Shown here: positions 48,348 to 58,657 of the stretch, piece after piece | Layout: every line of letters starts with the position of its first letter | How positions within the stretch are numbered: position 1 is the stretch's first letter | Assembly: GCA_947644595.1 (NCBI GenBank) | Contig: CANSAE010000001.1 | Location: 62,001 to 126,000 of the forward strand | DNA from: an uncultured Clostridia bacterium | GTDB taxonomy: Bacteria > Bacillota > Clostridia > Oscillospirales > Oscillospiraceae | Direction of reading: 5' to 3' | Length of the DNA: 64,000 nt | The notes under the pieces: generated by a model | Databases searched by the model: none | What the model saw: the letters and a program-made list of their open reading frames with translations, nothing else | What the model was told of the DNA's origin: nothing | Translations under genes and position numbers: made by a program

Positions 48348-49466
48348 ATGACAAAACGTATTCCAGTGTGGCTGCTTGTTGGATCATTGTGTGTTTTATC
48401 TGGCTGTGCGGCAGTTTTTGACCGTACTTATACTTCCCAAATGGACTTTAAAGGCAGTCAGGAGATCGCGTTAAATGATACAACAGAAGTTGTCAAAAGC
48501 TATGCGGCCTTACGGCGCGTAGTCTATAATATGATCAACAATCATTTGGAAACTGCTGAGCTCCTCATTTCTGGCTATTCCGGCGATGTGGTTTCAGATA
48601 TTGCGTCGATTTGCGGTTCTGCCAACACAGATACGGCTTATGGCGCGTATTGTGTGGAATATGCGTCCTATGATTTGACACAGATTGTATCTTATTATGA
48701 GGTTACCATCCATATTACCTATAAATATACCAGTGAGGAACTGGAAACGCTCTTAAACGCGCCCAATCACGACGGCTTTTCAGACTTGATCGTCCAAGAA
48801 TTAGCGTCGGGAAAAGCCCATACGGTCATTAAGGTGAATAACGGAAGCGGAGAAGCAGACGCTGTAACGAAGCTGATCCGCCAGGCCTGCCGGAACCATC
48901 CCCTGGAAATCTCTTATGTTCCAGAGGTAGCGGTGAAAGTCTATTCCGGTAACACGTCTCAGCGAATTTATGAAATCGATGTGGTTCAAAATGCTCTTCA
49001 GCAAGCCAATGCGGAACGTCTGCAAGGGGTTTCAATCGCATTAAATACGGCAAAACGCAGCATCAATACCCCCAATGACGCATGGACAGCAATCAATGCT
49101 GCCCGGTACCTCTCCGGGAACTGTGCGCTGTCTGATACAGGAAGCACGGCCTATGATGCATTGCTTACAGGTCAGGCGGACAGTGAGGGCATGGCAACAG
49201 CCTATAAGGCTTTGTGTGAAAAATTGGAAATAGAGTGTCAAGTGGTCGAAGGTCAGCAGGACAAAACACCGCATTATTGGAACATTATTTGTATCGACGG
49301 CGCTTACTATCATGTAGATGTGTCAGAACTGCGTGAATTGGGAGAATCATCGGCACTTTTACTCAATGATTCGGAAAAATTGAGCAGTTGCTGGTGGGAT
49401 CTCACGGAGTATCCAACCTGTGAAGGAACATTGTCCTATCAATTGGTGACTGGCACCGGAGAATAA
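48348..49466 (+). CDS. Lipoprotein with degenerate transglutaminase-like domain
   Basis: The 372-residue protein has a lipoprotein signal (VWLLVGSLCVLSGC, Cys near 20). After about 220 residues of unfamiliar sequence a transglutaminase-like domain appears near the C-terminus. There the usual catalytic G-V-C-E-G-Y-A block reads ADSEGMATAY, so the cysteine is replaced by serine. The following LCEKLEIECQVVEG, then HYWNIICIDGAYYHVDVSE, keep the His and Asp positions. It may therefore bind rather than cleave or cross-link. The start at 48348 is chosen because aaggag lies 8 nt upstream. Single gene between liv and tRNA-Gly. Confidence 0.78.
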   Translation: MTKRIPVWLLVGSLCVLSGCAAVFDRTYTSQMDFKGSQEIALNDTTEVVKSYAALRRVVYNMINNHLETAELLISGYSGDVVSDIASICGSANTDTAYGAYCVEYASYDLTQIVSYYEVTIHITYKYTSEELETLLNAPNHDGFSDLIVQELASGKAHTVIKVNNGSGEADAVTKLIRQACRNHPLEISYVPEVAVKVYSGNTSQRIYEIDVVQNALQQANAERLQGVSIALNTAKRSINTPNDAWTAINAARYLSGNCALSDTGSTAYDALLTGQADSEGMATAYKALCEKLEIECQVVEGQQDKTPHYWNIICIDGAYYHVDVSELRELGESSALLLNDSEKLSSCWWDLTEYPTCEGTLSYQLVTGTGE

Positions 49467-49498
49467 CGGAAAATTTTGTGTTCCATGACGAAAAATGC

Positions 49499-49526
49499 TT
49501 GACAAACGAATTGGATGTGCTATAAT
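49499..49526 (+). promoter_or_regulatory. Promoter of tRNA-Gly
   Basis: Perfect -35 TTGACA (49499-49504) and perfect -10 TATAAT (49521-49526) with a 16-bp spacer, as expected for a strong stable-RNA promoter. Confidence 0.85.
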
Positions 49527-49544
49527 AACTCTTGCATTTGAAAT

Positions 49545-49620
49545 GCGGGCGTAGCTCATCCGGTAGAGCGCCACCTTGCCAAGGTGGAGGTAGCGAGTTC
49601 GAGCCTCGTCGCCCGCTCCA
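49545..49620 (+). tRNA. tRNA-Gly (anticodon GCC), CCA encoded
   Basis: A full cloverleaf is seen: acceptor gcgggcg/cgcccgc, D-arm gctc/gagc, anticodon stem ccacc/ggtgg with loop TTGCCAA (anticodon GCC), short variable region, T-arm gcgag/ctcgt with TTCGAGC. Discriminator T is followed by an encoded CCA (49618-49620). It reads GGC and GGU codons. It has its own promoter and terminator. Confidence 0.97.
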
Positions 49621-49624
49621 GATT

Positions 49625-49663
49625 GAAAAGCACTGCTGTGATGGGTAGTGCTTTTCTTTTTTG
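49625..49663 (+). terminator. Terminator after tRNA-Gly
   Basis: A 10-bp perfect stem (gaaaagcact / agtgcttttc) with a 12-nt loop is followed by TTTTTTG, 4 bp after the tRNA CCA end. Confidence 0.85.
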
Positions 49664-49748
49664 TCCCATAGAATAGATGCGCTTTTTATTGATACTTGGA
49701 AAAGTATTTGCTATAATGATTGCAACACTGGAAAGTGAGGGAATCGCT

Positions 49749-50924
49749 ATGTTTGAGAAATCAATTGCGGAAAGAATAGGACGATTGCACACGGAATCAG
49801 CCTTCCAAATTTTGGCCCACGCCAATGAACTGGAAGCACAAGGAAAAAGTATTATCCACTGTGAAATCGGGCAGCCGGATTTTAAAACACCTAGGCATAT
49901 TATTGAAGCAGCATATAAAGCTATGAATGATGGATTTACAGGTTACGGCCCGACGCCGGGCTATCCTCAAGTGCGGGAAACGATTGCGGAATATGCAGCA
50001 AATCATAAACATATTAAAACGAATATGAACGAAGTTGTCATTGTGCCCGGTGGCAAGCCCGTAATGTTTTTTACCATGCTTATGCTTGTGAATCCCGGTG
50101 ATGAGGTCGTCTATCCAAATCCCAGCTTTCCTATTTATGAGTCCTGCATCCGATTCGCCGGAGGTATTCCTGTGCCAATGCCGTTGCTGGCGGGAAATGA
50201 CTTCCGGCTGGATCTGGAGCAGTTTCGCAATGCGATTACCCCCAAAACCAAGCTGGTACTTCTTAACAGTCCCTCCAATCCTACGGGCGGGTTGTTTGAG
50301 AAAGAGGACATCCTTGCCATTGCCGATATTCTGCGGGACCGCCCGGATATTTTTATCCTGTCTGATGAAATCTATGATCGCCTGGTGTTTGAGGGCAGTG
50401 CCATGTCCATCGCGTCGCTTCCGGAATTCAAGGACCGCACGATCATACTGGACGGATTTTCAAAGACCTATGCCATGACGGGCTGGCGCTTGGGATACGG
50501 CATCATGCACGAGGATTTGGCAAAGCAGATGGAGATGCTGATGGTGAATTCCAATTCCTGCTCCGCATCTTTTACGCAGATCGCCGCAATGGAAGCACTG
50601 AAAGGACCACAGGATGCTGTGGACGAGATGCGCGCGGCGTTCAAAGAACGCCGGGATTGGCTGATTGGCGCTTTGAATGACATTCCAGGGATCGCCTGCC
50701 GGATGCCAAAGGGCGCTTTCTATGCATTTCCTGACATTTCAAGCTTCGGCCTGAAAAGCGAGGAATTCTGCAAGCGGCTGTTGGATGAGGGCGGTGTTGC
50801 TACTGCTTGGGGTACTTCCTTCGGCGCATTTGGAGAAGGCCATATGCGTCTGTCCTATGCCAATTCTTTGGAGAATCTAAAAATTGCGGTAGACCGCATT
50901 GAGAAATTTACGAAGTCACTGTAA
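49749..50924 (+). CDS. PLP-dependent aminotransferase, class I (aspartate-aminotransferase-like)
   Basis: The 391-residue enzyme shows HCEIGQPDFKTPRHI near 38, GYGPTPGYPQVRETIAEY near 72 (substrate-strand and PLP-side), NSPSNPTGGLF near 170, LSDEIYDRLVFEG near 202, the Schiff-base lysine in DGFSKTYAMTGWRLGYG near 240, and a C-terminal Arg in GHMRLSYANS. It resembles AspB/AlaT-type aspartate, alanine or broad-range aminotransferases; the substrate is open. Start at 49749, with tgaggga upstream. The next gene begins 1 bp after its stop codon, so the two are co-transcribed. Confidence 0.92.
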   Translation: MFEKSIAERIGRLHTESAFQILAHANELEAQGKSIIHCEIGQPDFKTPRHIIEAAYKAMNDGFTGYGPTPGYPQVRETIAEYAANHKHIKTNMNEVVIVPGGKPVMFFTMLMLVNPGDEVVYPNPSFPIYESCIRFAGGIPVPMPLLAGNDFRLDLEQFRNAITPKTKLVLLNSPSNPTGGLFEKEDILAIADILRDRPDIFILSDEIYDRLVFEGSAMSIASLPEFKDRTIILDGFSKTYAMTGWRLGYGIMHEDLAKQMEMLMVNSNSCSASFTQIAAMEALKGPQDAVDEMRAAFKERRDWLIGALNDIPGIACRMPKGAFYAFPDISSFGLKSEEFCKRLLDEGGVATAWGTSFGAFGEGHMRLSYANSLENLKIAVDRIEKFTKSL

Positions 50925-50925
50925 A

Positions 50926-51732
50926 ATGATGGGACGAATCAAAAACGGCGTTGTGCAAATCGACGGCCGAACTATGGATTACATTGCATTTGGACACGGC
51001 GAACAGACTTTGCTGATGATCCCGGGACTGAGCGATGGATTAAAAACCGTGAAAGGTATGGCGCTTCCTTTCGCATGGCTGTACAGGAAACTGGCAAAGC
51101 ATATGCGTATTTATTGCTTCAGCCGTGCCAACAGCCTGGCGCCCGGTTTTACGAACCGGGATATGGCCCGGGATGTGAAGCTTGCCATGGACATATTGGA
51201 AATTAAAAAAGCCTTTGTTCTCGGCGTGTCCCAGGGCGGAATGATCGCGCAGTGGCTGGCCATTGACTGCCCAGAAGCGGTGGACAAACTCATTTTGGCG
51301 GTGACAGCACCCAGGCAAAACGATATAATTGGGGATTGTATCTGCGCCTGGACAGAATTAGCCAATGCCCATGACTACAAAGGTCTTGTGATACAAACCT
51401 CGGAACGGGCTTATTCGGAAAGCTATCTGAAAAAATTCAGGCTATCATATCCGTTTCTGGGTCTGATGCCAAAGCCCAAAAGTTATGACCGCTATCATGT
51501 GATGGCTCAGGCCTGCTTGACTCACGATGCGTATGACTTGTTGGACCGTATCCATTCTCCTACATTGATTATCGGCGGAGAGCAGGATGAAATTGTGGGT
51601 GCCCAGGCATCCCGGGACTTGGCAGCACAGATTCCGAACTGCCGACTCATCATGTACCTGCAGTATGGTCACGGTGCGTTTGAGGAGGCAAAGGATTTCC
51701 AAGATGTGGTATTAGACTTTTTGAACGAATAA
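50926..51732 (+). CDS. Alpha/beta-hydrolase fold protein
   Basis: The 268-residue protein has the alpha/beta-hydrolase core: LLMIPGLSDGLKT near 28, the nucleophile elbow LGVSQGGMIAQWLAID near 100, the acid loop IIGGEQDEIVGAQASRDLA near 215 and the His in QYGHGAFEEAKDF near the end, so the triad appears complete. Substrate unknown. It is directly coupled to the aminotransferase gene and followed by a terminator. Confidence 0.87.
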   Translation: MMGRIKNGVVQIDGRTMDYIAFGHGEQTLLMIPGLSDGLKTVKGMALPFAWLYRKLAKHMRIYCFSRANSLAPGFTNRDMARDVKLAMDILEIKKAFVLGVSQGGMIAQWLAIDCPEAVDKLILAVTAPRQNDIIGDCICAWTELANAHDYKGLVIQTSERAYSESYLKKFRLSYPFLGLMPKPKSYDRYHVMAQACLTHDAYDLLDRIHSPTLIIGGEQDEIVGAQASRDLAAQIPNCRLIMYLQYGHGAFEEAKDFQDVVLDFLNE

Positions 51733-51733
51733 G

Positions 51734-51768
51734 AAAAAGCGCTTTCCGGCTACGGAAGGCGCTTTTTT
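51734..51768 (+). terminator. Terminator after aminotransferase-hydrolase pair
   Basis: An interrupted stem (aaaaagcgc-t-ttccg / cggaa-g-gcgcttttt, the t and g forming a wobble) with a 4-nt loop is followed by T6. It starts 2 bp after the stop codon. Confidence 0.87.
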
Positions 51769-51783
51769 GATAGAGAAAAGCTA

Positions 51784-51812
51784 TTTTCAAATATAGAAGT
51801 TTATGGTATAAT
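51784..51812 (+). promoter_or_regulatory. Promoter of uvrB-polA-rimI-tsaD-radC
   Basis: A perfect -10 TATAAT (51807-51812) and a weak -35 TTTTCA (51784-51789) at 17 bp. No LexA-type box of the CGAAC...GTTCG kind was noticed in this short gap. Confidence 0.5.
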
Positions 51813-51843
51813 ACTTAAATTAACGAATTATTCGGAGGCCCTT

Positions 51844-53820
51844 ATGTCGGAATTTCATGTGGTAAGTGAATATCAGCCCTCCGGGGACCAACCCCAAGCG
51901 ATTGAAACTCTGGTTTCCGGATTGAATCATGGTGTTGATGAGCAAGTCCTTTTGGGCGTCACCGGCAGCGGAAAGACTTATACGATGGCGAAAGTGATAG
52001 AGTCTGTTCAGCGCCCGGCCTTGGTGTTAGCACACAATAAAACTTTGGCAGCACAGCTCTGCGCTGAATTTAAAGAGTTTTTCCCAGATAGTGCTGTGGA
52101 GTATTTTGTCTCCTACTATGACTATTATCAACCGGAAGCGTATATTCCCCATACAGATACGTACATTGAAAAGGTCTCATCCATCAATGAGGAAATTGAA
52201 CGTCTGCGTCATAGTGCTACGTCAGCACTGTTCGAGCGCCGTGATGTAATCGTGGTATCTTCTGTGTCCTGTATCTACGGCCTGGGGGATCCGATTGATT
52301 ATGCAAACATGGTCATATCTTTGCGCACCGGACAAACAAGAGATTTTGACGAGCTGCTTCAAAAACTGATAGAAATCCGATATGAACGAAATGATATTGC
52401 GTTTGAACGCAACATGTTTCGCGTTCGGGGAGATACAATTGAAGTTTTTCCGGTGTACTCCAACGACAAAGCCATTCGAATTGAATTTTTTGGAGATGAG
52501 ATCGACCGAATCTCTGAAATCAATGTGGTTACCGGTGCGCCGACACGCATTTTGAATCATGTTGCGATTTATCCGGCAAGTCATTATGTGACTACCCGGG
52601 AAAAAATGGAATTGGCCGTGCAGGAAATCCGGCGAGAATGTGATGAACGGGTACGATATTTTCAGGAGCAAGGGAAACTGATTGAAGCCCAACGCATTGC
52701 CCAGAGGACCAACTATGATATTGAGATGATTCAGGAACTTGGATTTTGTTCCGGCATCGAAAACTATTCCCGCATTATCAGCGGCAGACCGGTAGGCAGT
52801 GCGCCTATGACGCTTTTAGACTATTTCCCGGAAGATTTTATCCTCTTTGTGGATGAAAGCCATGTAACGATTCCACAGGTTCGGGCCATGTACAATGGCG
52901 ACCGTTCCAGAAAAGAGACCTTGGTGGAATGTGGCTTCCGTTTGCCTTCTGCGTTTGATAACCGTCCGCTGAAATTCAACGAATTTCAGGACCGTATTCA
53001 CCAGGCAATCTATGTTTCCGCTACACCGGGAGAGTTTGAATATGAACATGCTGGGCAGATTGCAGAGCAAATCATCCGGCCGACCGGTCTCGTGGACCCC
53101 AGGATCGAGATACGTCCCATTGAAGGCCAGATTGATGATCTCATTGGTGAGATTAATCATCGGATTGAAAAAGGGGAGCGGACCCTGGTTACAACACTTA
53201 CGAAAAAAATGGCGGAGGATTTGTCTGCTTATCTTGGAAATGCTGGTATCAAATGCCGGTATATGCACCATGACATTACAGCCACAGAACGCATGGAAAT
53301 TATCCGCGATCTGCGTCTTGGCAGCTTTGATGTGTTGGTGGGCATCAATCTACTGCGGGAGGGCTTGGACTTGCCGGAGGTATCTCTGGTAGCCATTATT
53401 GACGCGGATAAGGAAGGATTTCTCCGCAGTACCACCAGTCTGATTCAGACCATTGGCCGAGCAGCCCGGAATGCTGAGGGCACTGTTATTATGTATGCCG
53501 ACCATATCACACCATCCATGCGTGCCGCAATTGATGAAACAGAGCGTCGCAGGGAGAAGCAGCAGGCATATAATGCGGAGCATGGAATCATTCCCCAAAC
53601 CATTGTAAAAAGTGTTCGGGATGTTTTGGAAATCTCCTCTGAAGCCAGTGATTCCCGAAAACGGGCAGACGGCGTGAAAATGACAGAGAAGGAACGTCTG
53701 AAGGAAATTGCCAGACTGGAACAGGCCATGGCGAAAGCGTCCAAAATGCTGGAATTTGAATATGCGGCGGTGCTGCGTGACCGTATCATTGAGCTGCGAG
53801 GGGAGAAGAGTATTAAATGA
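51844..53820 (+). CDS. uvrB: Excinuclease ABC subunit B (UvrB)
   Basis: UvrB verifies DNA damage and positions UvrC in nucleotide-excision repair. The 658-residue protein has Walker A GVTGSGKT near 37, the beta-hairpin region [14 protein letters not shown] near 90, the DEAD-like DESHVT near 338, motifs IV-VI ([31 protein letters not shown] near 535) and a C-terminal UVR domain ([24 protein letters not shown]) that contacts UvrC. uvrA and uvrC are not in the window. It overlaps the polA start by 4 bp. Confidence 0.97.
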   Translation: MSEFHVVSEYQPSGDQPQAIETLVSGLNHGVDEQVLLGVTGSGKTYTMAKVIESVQRPALVLAHNKTLAAQLCAEFKEFFPDSAVEYFVSYYDYYQPEAYIPHTDTYIEKVSSINEEIERLRHSATSALFERRDVIVVSSVSCIYGLGDPIDYANMVISLRTGQTRDFDELLQKLIEIRYERNDIAFERNMFRVRGDTIEVFPVYSNDKAIRIEFFGDEIDRISEINVVTGAPTRILNHVAIYPASHYVTTREKMELAVQEIRRECDERVRYFQEQGKLIEAQRIAQRTNYDIEMIQELGFCSGIENYSRIISGRPVGSAPMTLLDYFPEDFILFVDESHVTIPQVRAMYNGDRSRKETLVECGFRLPSAFDNRPLKFNEFQDRIHQAIYVSATPGEFEYEHAGQIAEQIIRPTGLVDPRIEIRPIEGQIDDLIGEINHRIEKGERTLVTTLTKKMAEDLSAYLGNAGIKCRYMHHDITATERMEIIRDLRLGSFDVLVGINLLREGLDLPEVSLVAIIDADKEGFLRSTTSLIQTIGRAARNAEGTVIMYADHITPSMRAAIDETERRREKQQAYNAEHGIIPQTIVKSVRDVLEISSEASDSRKRADGVKMTEKERLKEIARLEQAMAKASKMLEFEYAAVLRDRIIELRGEKSIK

Positions 53821-56459
53821 ACTTCATGATATTAGACGGAAACAGTATCATCAACCGGGCTTTTTTCGGGGTTCGCCCATTAAATGCTCCAGATGGGACT
53901 CCTACCAACGCAGTATTTGGATTTATCAATATTCTTCAGCGCCTGGTGGAGGCCAACCATCCGGATGCTCTGGCAGTCGCATTTGATGTTCATGGGCCAA
54001 CATTCCGGCATAAGCGGTATGACGGTTACAAAGCACAAAGGAAGGGGATGCCGGAGGATCTGGTTGTTCAGGTCCCCGTTTTGAAGGAACTGCTAGATAC
54101 GCTTGGCATTCGCCGTTTTGAATGTCAAGGCTATGAAGCGGATGATATTCTTGGGACTGCTGGGCGAATTTGTGAAGAAGCCGGCTGGGAATGTGAAATC
54201 GTCACTGGAGATAAAGATTCCTTCCAGCTTATCACGGATACAACGCACGTCATCCATATTAAGACCAGAATGGGACAAACTGAGACGAAAGATTACACCG
54301 AAGCCGTGTTTCGAGAGGAATATGGATTCGACCCACCGTATATCGTGGATTTGAAAGCCCTTATGGGAGATTCTTCAGACAACATTCCCGGTGTGCCAGG
54401 GGTGGGAGAAAAGACTGCAATGGAATTGATGCACCGCTTTGGAAGCCTGGAGGCGGTGTATGAAAATATAGACTCTCCGGATATCAAGGAAGGTCTACGG
54501 AAAAAACTCATTGCTGGTCATGACTTAGCTGTTTTGTCTTATGAACTTGCTACGATTACCAGGCAGGCTCCCGTGGAACTTATTCCGGAGAATTGTAAAT
54601 GGAATGGATTTCAGGGGAAAGGGCTGTACGCAATACTGAGACGTCTTGGATTCCAGAAGTTTATTGACCGCTGGAATGTACAGGCGGAAGGATGTATTGA
54701 AGAACCGCAGGTGTTTGAGAGCGCCTGTGAAAGTCGGGAACTTATGGATACCTGGATGGTTTCTGAAGCTGCCGCTATTTTAGAAAAACAAGGTTGCCGG
54801 ATCTGGTGCGATTTGGAATTTGAAAATTGCGTGTTTGAGACCGGTGATGAAAACGGTGTTGCATATTTTTTGCGAAAGGAAACATATATCGGAGACTTTG
54901 GGGATGCACTGCGGATGCTGTTTTCTCCCAACATCAAAAAATGTGGTCACAACATCAAGGATATACAGCGGGAATTACTGAAATACGGCATTTCACCGGA
55001 AAATTGGAGTTTTGATACTGCTTTAGCGGCGTATTTATTGGATTCCACAGGCAGTAATTACGACTTGGACTATTTATGTCAAAAATATTGCGGTTTCGAT
55101 CTGGCAGGTCCTGACGACGAAAACGGACAGATGTCTTTGCTGAGCGAATCCGGTTCTGACCACCTGCGATATATGCAGTATGCTGCGGCAGTGTCCTGTC
55201 TGGAAGAGGTTTTGCGAAAGCAGCTTGCGGTGCTCGGAATGGATCAATTGTATTTTGAGATCGAATTACCGTTATGCGCAGTATTGGCAGAAATGGAGCA
55301 CAAGGGCGTCCTGATAGATAAGTCTGCTCTAGCTGTCTATGGGGAAGGTCTGACAGATGGAATTGAGATCCTTCAGGAACGCATTTACAATATGGCGGGC
55401 AGCCCTTTCAACATCAATTCTCCCAAACAACTTGGTACGGTTTTATTTGAAACACTTATGCTCCCGGCAGGAAAAAAGACCAAGACCGGCTGGAGCACAA
55501 ATGCGGATGTATTGGAAAAACTTCGTGATAAACATCCGATCATCAATGAAATATTGGAATATCGCACACTCACCAAATTGAAGTCCACTTATGCGGAGGG
55601 GCTGTTGAAGGTGATTTCCAGGGATGGCCGTATCCATTCCAACTTTACCATGACTGTAACGGCGACAGGTCGACTGTCCTCCATAGAACCCAACCTACAG
55701 AATATCCCGGTGCGGAAAGAGCAGGGGAGTGAAATTCGCACGATGTTTGTTGCGCCGGAGGGATGTGTTCTTGTAGACGCGGATTACAGTCAGATTGAAC
55801 TGCGTCTCCTTGCACATATTTCCGGAGACGAGACGATGCAGAATGCTTTCAAAAACGGAGAGGACATTCACCGTGTAACGGCATCCCAGGTGTTCGGTGT
55901 ACCACTGAGCGAAGTGACATCCGCCATGCGTTCCCAGGCAAAGGCAGTAAATTTTGGGATCGTATATGGGATTTCAGCGTTCTCGCTGGCACAGGATATT
56001 GGTGTTTTTCAAAGCGAAGCAAAAGCGTATATTGACGCTTACATGGAAAAGTACCATGGAGTCCGGGAATATATGTCGCAGATCATTGAAAGCGGTAAAC
56101 GAGAGGGGTATGTTTCCACATTATACGGCCGACGGCGCTATTTGCCGGAACTGAAAGTTTCAAACTTCAATACCCGCAGCTTTGGTGAACGAGTGGCTCG
56201 GAATATGCCCATTCAAGGCAGTGCGGCGGACATTATGAAGCTGGCTATGGTCCATGTGCACCAGAGGCTGAGGTCCGAAGGATTGAAGGCTCAGATTATT
56301 TTACAGGTGCACGATGAACTTATTGTAGAATGTCCAATATCAGAGGCAGAACAAGTGCAGATGATTCTAACAGAGGAGATGGAACAAGTGGCACAACTGT
56401 CGGTTCCCCTGGTCGTAGATGCACATATTGGCCGCAATTGGACGGAGGCAAAGGGATGA
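53817..56459 (+). CDS. polA: DNA polymerase I
   Basis: PolA fills gaps and removes RNA primers. The 880-residue protein has an N-terminal 5'-3' exonuclease domain ([55 protein letters not shown]), a middle domain, and the polymerase domain with motif [21 protein letters not shown], motif [17 protein letters not shown] and motif [10 protein letters not shown]. In the middle 3'-5' exonuclease-like domain, the expected late Tyr-x3-Asp is not evident ([13 protein letters not shown]), so proofreading is probably lost, as in Bacillus-type Pol I. Stop overlaps rimI by 4 bp. Confidence 0.96.
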   Translation: MNFMILDGNSIINRAFFGVRPLNAPDGTPTNAVFGFINILQRLVEANHPDALAVAFDVHGPTFRHKRYDGYKAQRKGMPEDLVVQVPVLKELLDTLGIRRFECQGYEADDILGTAGRICEEAGWECEIVTGDKDSFQLITDTTHVIHIKTRMGQTETKDYTEAVFREEYGFDPPYIVDLKALMGDSSDNIPGVPGVGEKTAMELMHRFGSLEAVYENIDSPDIKEGLRKKLIAGHDLAVLSYELATITRQAPVELIPENCKWNGFQGKGLYAILRRLGFQKFIDRWNVQAEGCIEEPQVFESACESRELMDTWMVSEAAAILEKQGCRIWCDLEFENCVFETGDENGVAYFLRKETYIGDFGDALRMLFSPNIKKCGHNIKDIQRELLKYGISPENWSFDTALAAYLLDSTGSNYDLDYLCQKYCGFDLAGPDDENGQMSLLSESGSDHLRYMQYAAAVSCLEEVLRKQLAVLGMDQLYFEIELPLCAVLAEMEHKGVLIDKSALAVYGEGLTDGIEILQERIYNMAGSPFNINSPKQLGTVLFETLMLPAGKKTKTGWSTNADVLEKLRDKHPIINEILEYRTLTKLKSTYAEGLLKVISRDGRIHSNFTMTVTATGRLSSIEPNLQNIPVRKEQGSEIRTMFVAPEGCVLVDADYSQIELRLLAHISGDETMQNAFKNGEDIHRVTASQVFGVPLSEVTSAMRSQAKAVNFGIVYGISAFSLAQDIGVFQSEAKAYIDAYMEKYHGVREYMSQIIESGKREGYVSTLYGRRRYLPELKVSNFNTRSFGERVARNMPIQGSAADIMKLAMVHVHQRLRSEGLKAQIILQVHDELIVECPISEAEQVQMILTEEMEQVAQLSVPLVVDAHIGRNWTEAKG

Positions 56460-56938
56460 TTCAAATTTCCGATGCAGAACCTGTACATGTTGCCGGGATT
56501 GCGGCCATTGAGGAAGAATGCTTTTCAGACCCTTGGCCCAGAGATACAATTGCCAGTCAACTGTCCGGACCGAACCATACGTTTTTGGTTGCTCTTGACG
56601 GCAATTCTGTTGTAGGTTACGTAGGGCTCATGTATGTGCTGGACGAAGGCTACATTTCCAACGTAGCGGTCACAGCAACGTATCGCCGTCAGTCCATTGC
56701 AGACCAGTTGATTGAAATGCTTATTTCCAGGGGAATATGTATGGGCTTGTCCTTTCTCACGTTGGAAGTGCGGCAGAGCAACGAAGCTGCGAAATCGCTT
56801 TATATAAAACATGGCTTTACGTCTGTAGGCCTGCGGAAGAATTATTACACAAAGCCAAAAGAGGATGCACTCCTCATGACATTGTATTTAAAAAAGGGGC
56901 GTCAGAATGATCATTTTATCAATCGAATCCTCCTGTGA
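56456..56938 (+). CDS. rimI: Ribosomal protein S18-alanine N-acetyltransferase-like GNAT (RimI)
   Basis: The 160-residue GNAT acetyltransferase has AIEEECFSDPWPRDTIASQL near 18, VVGYVGLMYVLDEGYISNVAV near 52-72, the acetyl-CoA loop YRRQSIADQLIEML near 78, and SLYIKHGFTSVGLRKNYYT near 115, the RimI ending. The CoA loop reads R-R-Q-S-I-A rather than the usual R-x-x-G-x-G/A. RimI acetylates the S18 N-terminus in E. coli; Firmicutes homologues beside tsaD may have other targets. It overlaps polA by 4 bp and tsaD by 32 bp. Confidence 0.9.
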   Translation: MIQISDAEPVHVAGIAAIEEECFSDPWPRDTIASQLSGPNHTFLVALDGNSVVGYVGLMYVLDEGYISNVAVTATYRRQSIADQLIEMLISRGICMGLSFLTLEVRQSNEAAKSLYIKHGFTSVGLRKNYYTKPKEDALLMTLYLKKGRQNDHFINRILL

Positions 56939-57908
56939 CGAAACTGCCGTTGCCTTGGTTGAAAATGGACGAAAAATACTTACAGATCAGATTTTTTCTC
57001 AGGTAGACCTCCACGCAGTTTATGGAGGAGTTGTCCCGGAAATTGCATCCAGATCCCACACTGAGGTCATCAGCATCTTGGCTCAGAGAGCACTGCAGGA
57101 TGCGGGGATTTCCCGTCGGGAGATTGATGCAGTTGCTGTAACCTATGCGCCGGGACTGATTGGTGCCTTGCTGGTGGGGGTCAATTTCGCAAAGTCTGTA
57201 GCGATGGCTTTGGACGTTCCGCTGATTCCGGTGCACCATATCCGTGGACACATTGCGGCAAATTATTTGGCCTTTCCGGAATTGGAGCCTCCGTTTCTGG
57301 CTTTGGCTGTTTCCGGCGGAAATTCTATGATTGTAGATATCCGGGGCTATACCGATATGCACATTATCGGTGCTACACGGGATGATGCAGCGGGAGAATG
57401 TTTTGATAAAACAGCTCGGGTGCTGGGGCTTGGCTATCCGGGAGGGAAGCCAATCGATGAGCTGTCTCAGACTGGAGATGATTTAAAATACAAACTTCCG
57501 TTGGCACATGTGGAAGATAATCCTTATGACATGAGCTTTTCAGGACTAAAAACGGCGGTTGTAAATTTGGCGCACCAGGCACAGCAGAGAGGCGAAGCTT
57601 TGGACGCTCCGTCCTTGGCGGCCTCTTTTTGCCGTGCAGTGAGTGAGAGTCTGGTACCCCGTACAATTGCTGCAGCAAAAGCATTAGGACGGGATAAAGT
57701 CGTAATAGCCGGCGGTGTAGCGGCCAACTCCCGGATTCGTCGGGATTTTATTGCCGCTTGTGAAGCAGAAAACATCCGGCTGTATTTCCCGCCTCTGAGT
57801 TTATGCGGAGATAACGGCGCCATGATTGGTGCACAGGGATATTATGAATACTTAGCCGGTACTCATGGAGCGTTTGATTTGAACGCATACGCCAATATGA
57901 CGATTTGA
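56907..57908 (+). CDS. tsaD: tRNA N6-threonylcarbamoyladenosine transferase subunit TsaD
   Basis: TsaD transfers the threonylcarbamoyl group to A37 of ANN-reading tRNAs. The 333-residue ASKHA protein starts with ILSIESSCDETAVALVENG, has EIASRSHTEVI near 45, the metal motif VHHIRGHIAANYL near 110, SGGNSMIVDIRG near 135 (many homologues have SGGHT), GECFDKTARVLGLGYPGGKPIDEL near 165 and VAGGVAANSRIR-like IAGGVAANSRIR near 270. Partners TsaB and TsaE, often adjacent, are not in the window. Confidence 0.96.
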   Translation: MIILSIESSCDETAVALVENGRKILTDQIFSQVDLHAVYGGVVPEIASRSHTEVISILAQRALQDAGISRREIDAVAVTYAPGLIGALLVGVNFAKSVAMALDVPLIPVHHIRGHIAANYLAFPELEPPFLALAVSGGNSMIVDIRGYTDMHIIGATRDDAAGECFDKTARVLGLGYPGGKPIDELSQTGDDLKYKLPLAHVEDNPYDMSFSGLKTAVVNLAHQAQQRGEALDAPSLAASFCRAVSESLVPRTIAAAKALGRDKVVIAGGVAANSRIRRDFIAACEAENIRLYFPPLSLCGDNGAMIGAQGYYEYLAGTHGAFDLNAYANMTI

Positions 57909-57925
57909 AAATCAGGGGGATAATG

Positions 57926-58603
57926 ATGGAACTCCACGCCGGACACAGAGAAAGAATGAAAAACAGATTTTTAAAAAACGGCTTAGAAGGCTTTGATGAT
58001 GTTAATGTTTTCGAATTACTGCTGTTTTTTGTTCTTCCCAGACAAGATACAAACCCGCTGGCCCATGCTCTGCTGAATCGTTTTGGCAGCTTCAAGGATG
58101 TGATGGAAGCAACTGTTACGGAACTGCAATCGGTAAAAGGCATTGGTCAAAACACTGCTCTTTTAATACGCCTGGTGGCAGAAATCGGTAAACGATATCA
58201 AATCAGCAAGAGGGAAGTCAAGGAGTGTTTGGATTCGCCGGCTAAGGTATTTGAATATGTGCTGCCGCTGTTCTCCTTCGAGTCTATGGAACGCCTGTAT
58301 CTTATCTGCTTGGATACAGAAAACAGGGTATTACATTGTAGCGAAATTGCCCAAGGAGATGTGGATTCCGTTTACGGAAACCCGAGGAAAATTATCCGCA
58401 TCGCCACGGAACGGCACGCTTCTAAAATTATTTTGGCCCATAATCATCCAAGTGGCATTTTGATACCGTCTATTGATGATACTATTTTCACGCAACGTTT
58501 GCTGGATGCATTGATGGTATTCCATATCCAGCTCTCTGACCATGTGATTGTAGGGGATGGAGAGTGCCTTTCCATGCGGGAACATGGCTGTATTTCCCGA
58601 TAA
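57926..58603 (+). CDS. radC: RadC-family JAB-domain protein
   Basis: The 225-residue protein has an N-terminal helix-hairpin-helix-like UPF0758 part (LQSVKGIGQNTALLIRLVAEI) and a C-terminal JAB/MPN metalloprotease-like domain with the ligands E in the early SFESMERLYLICLD, HNHPSGILIPSIDD near 180 (H-x-H-x-P-S-G) and a late VGDGECLSMRE. RadC was named for radiation sensitivity in E. coli, but its true role is unsettled. I choose the second of two adjacent ATGs (57926), with aggggg 6 nt upstream. Confidence 0.9.
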   Translation: MELHAGHRERMKNRFLKNGLEGFDDVNVFELLLFFVLPRQDTNPLAHALLNRFGSFKDVMEATVTELQSVKGIGQNTALLIRLVAEIGKRYQISKREVKECLDSPAKVFEYVLPLFSFESMERLYLICLDTENRVLHCSEIAQGDVDSVYGNPRKIIRIATERHASKIILAHNHPSGILIPSIDDTIFTQRLLDALMVFHIQLSDHVIVGDGECLSMREHGCISR

Positions 58604-58614
58604 TTATGTCAAGT

Positions 58615-58657
58615 AAAAATCTCACGGTTTCAATTTTGTAACCGTGAGATTTTTGTT
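58615..58657 (+). terminator. Terminator after radC
   Basis: A perfect 15-bp stem (aaaaatctcacggtt / aaccgtgagattttt) with a 10-nt loop is followed by GTTTT, 12 bp after the radC stop codon. Confidence 0.87.
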
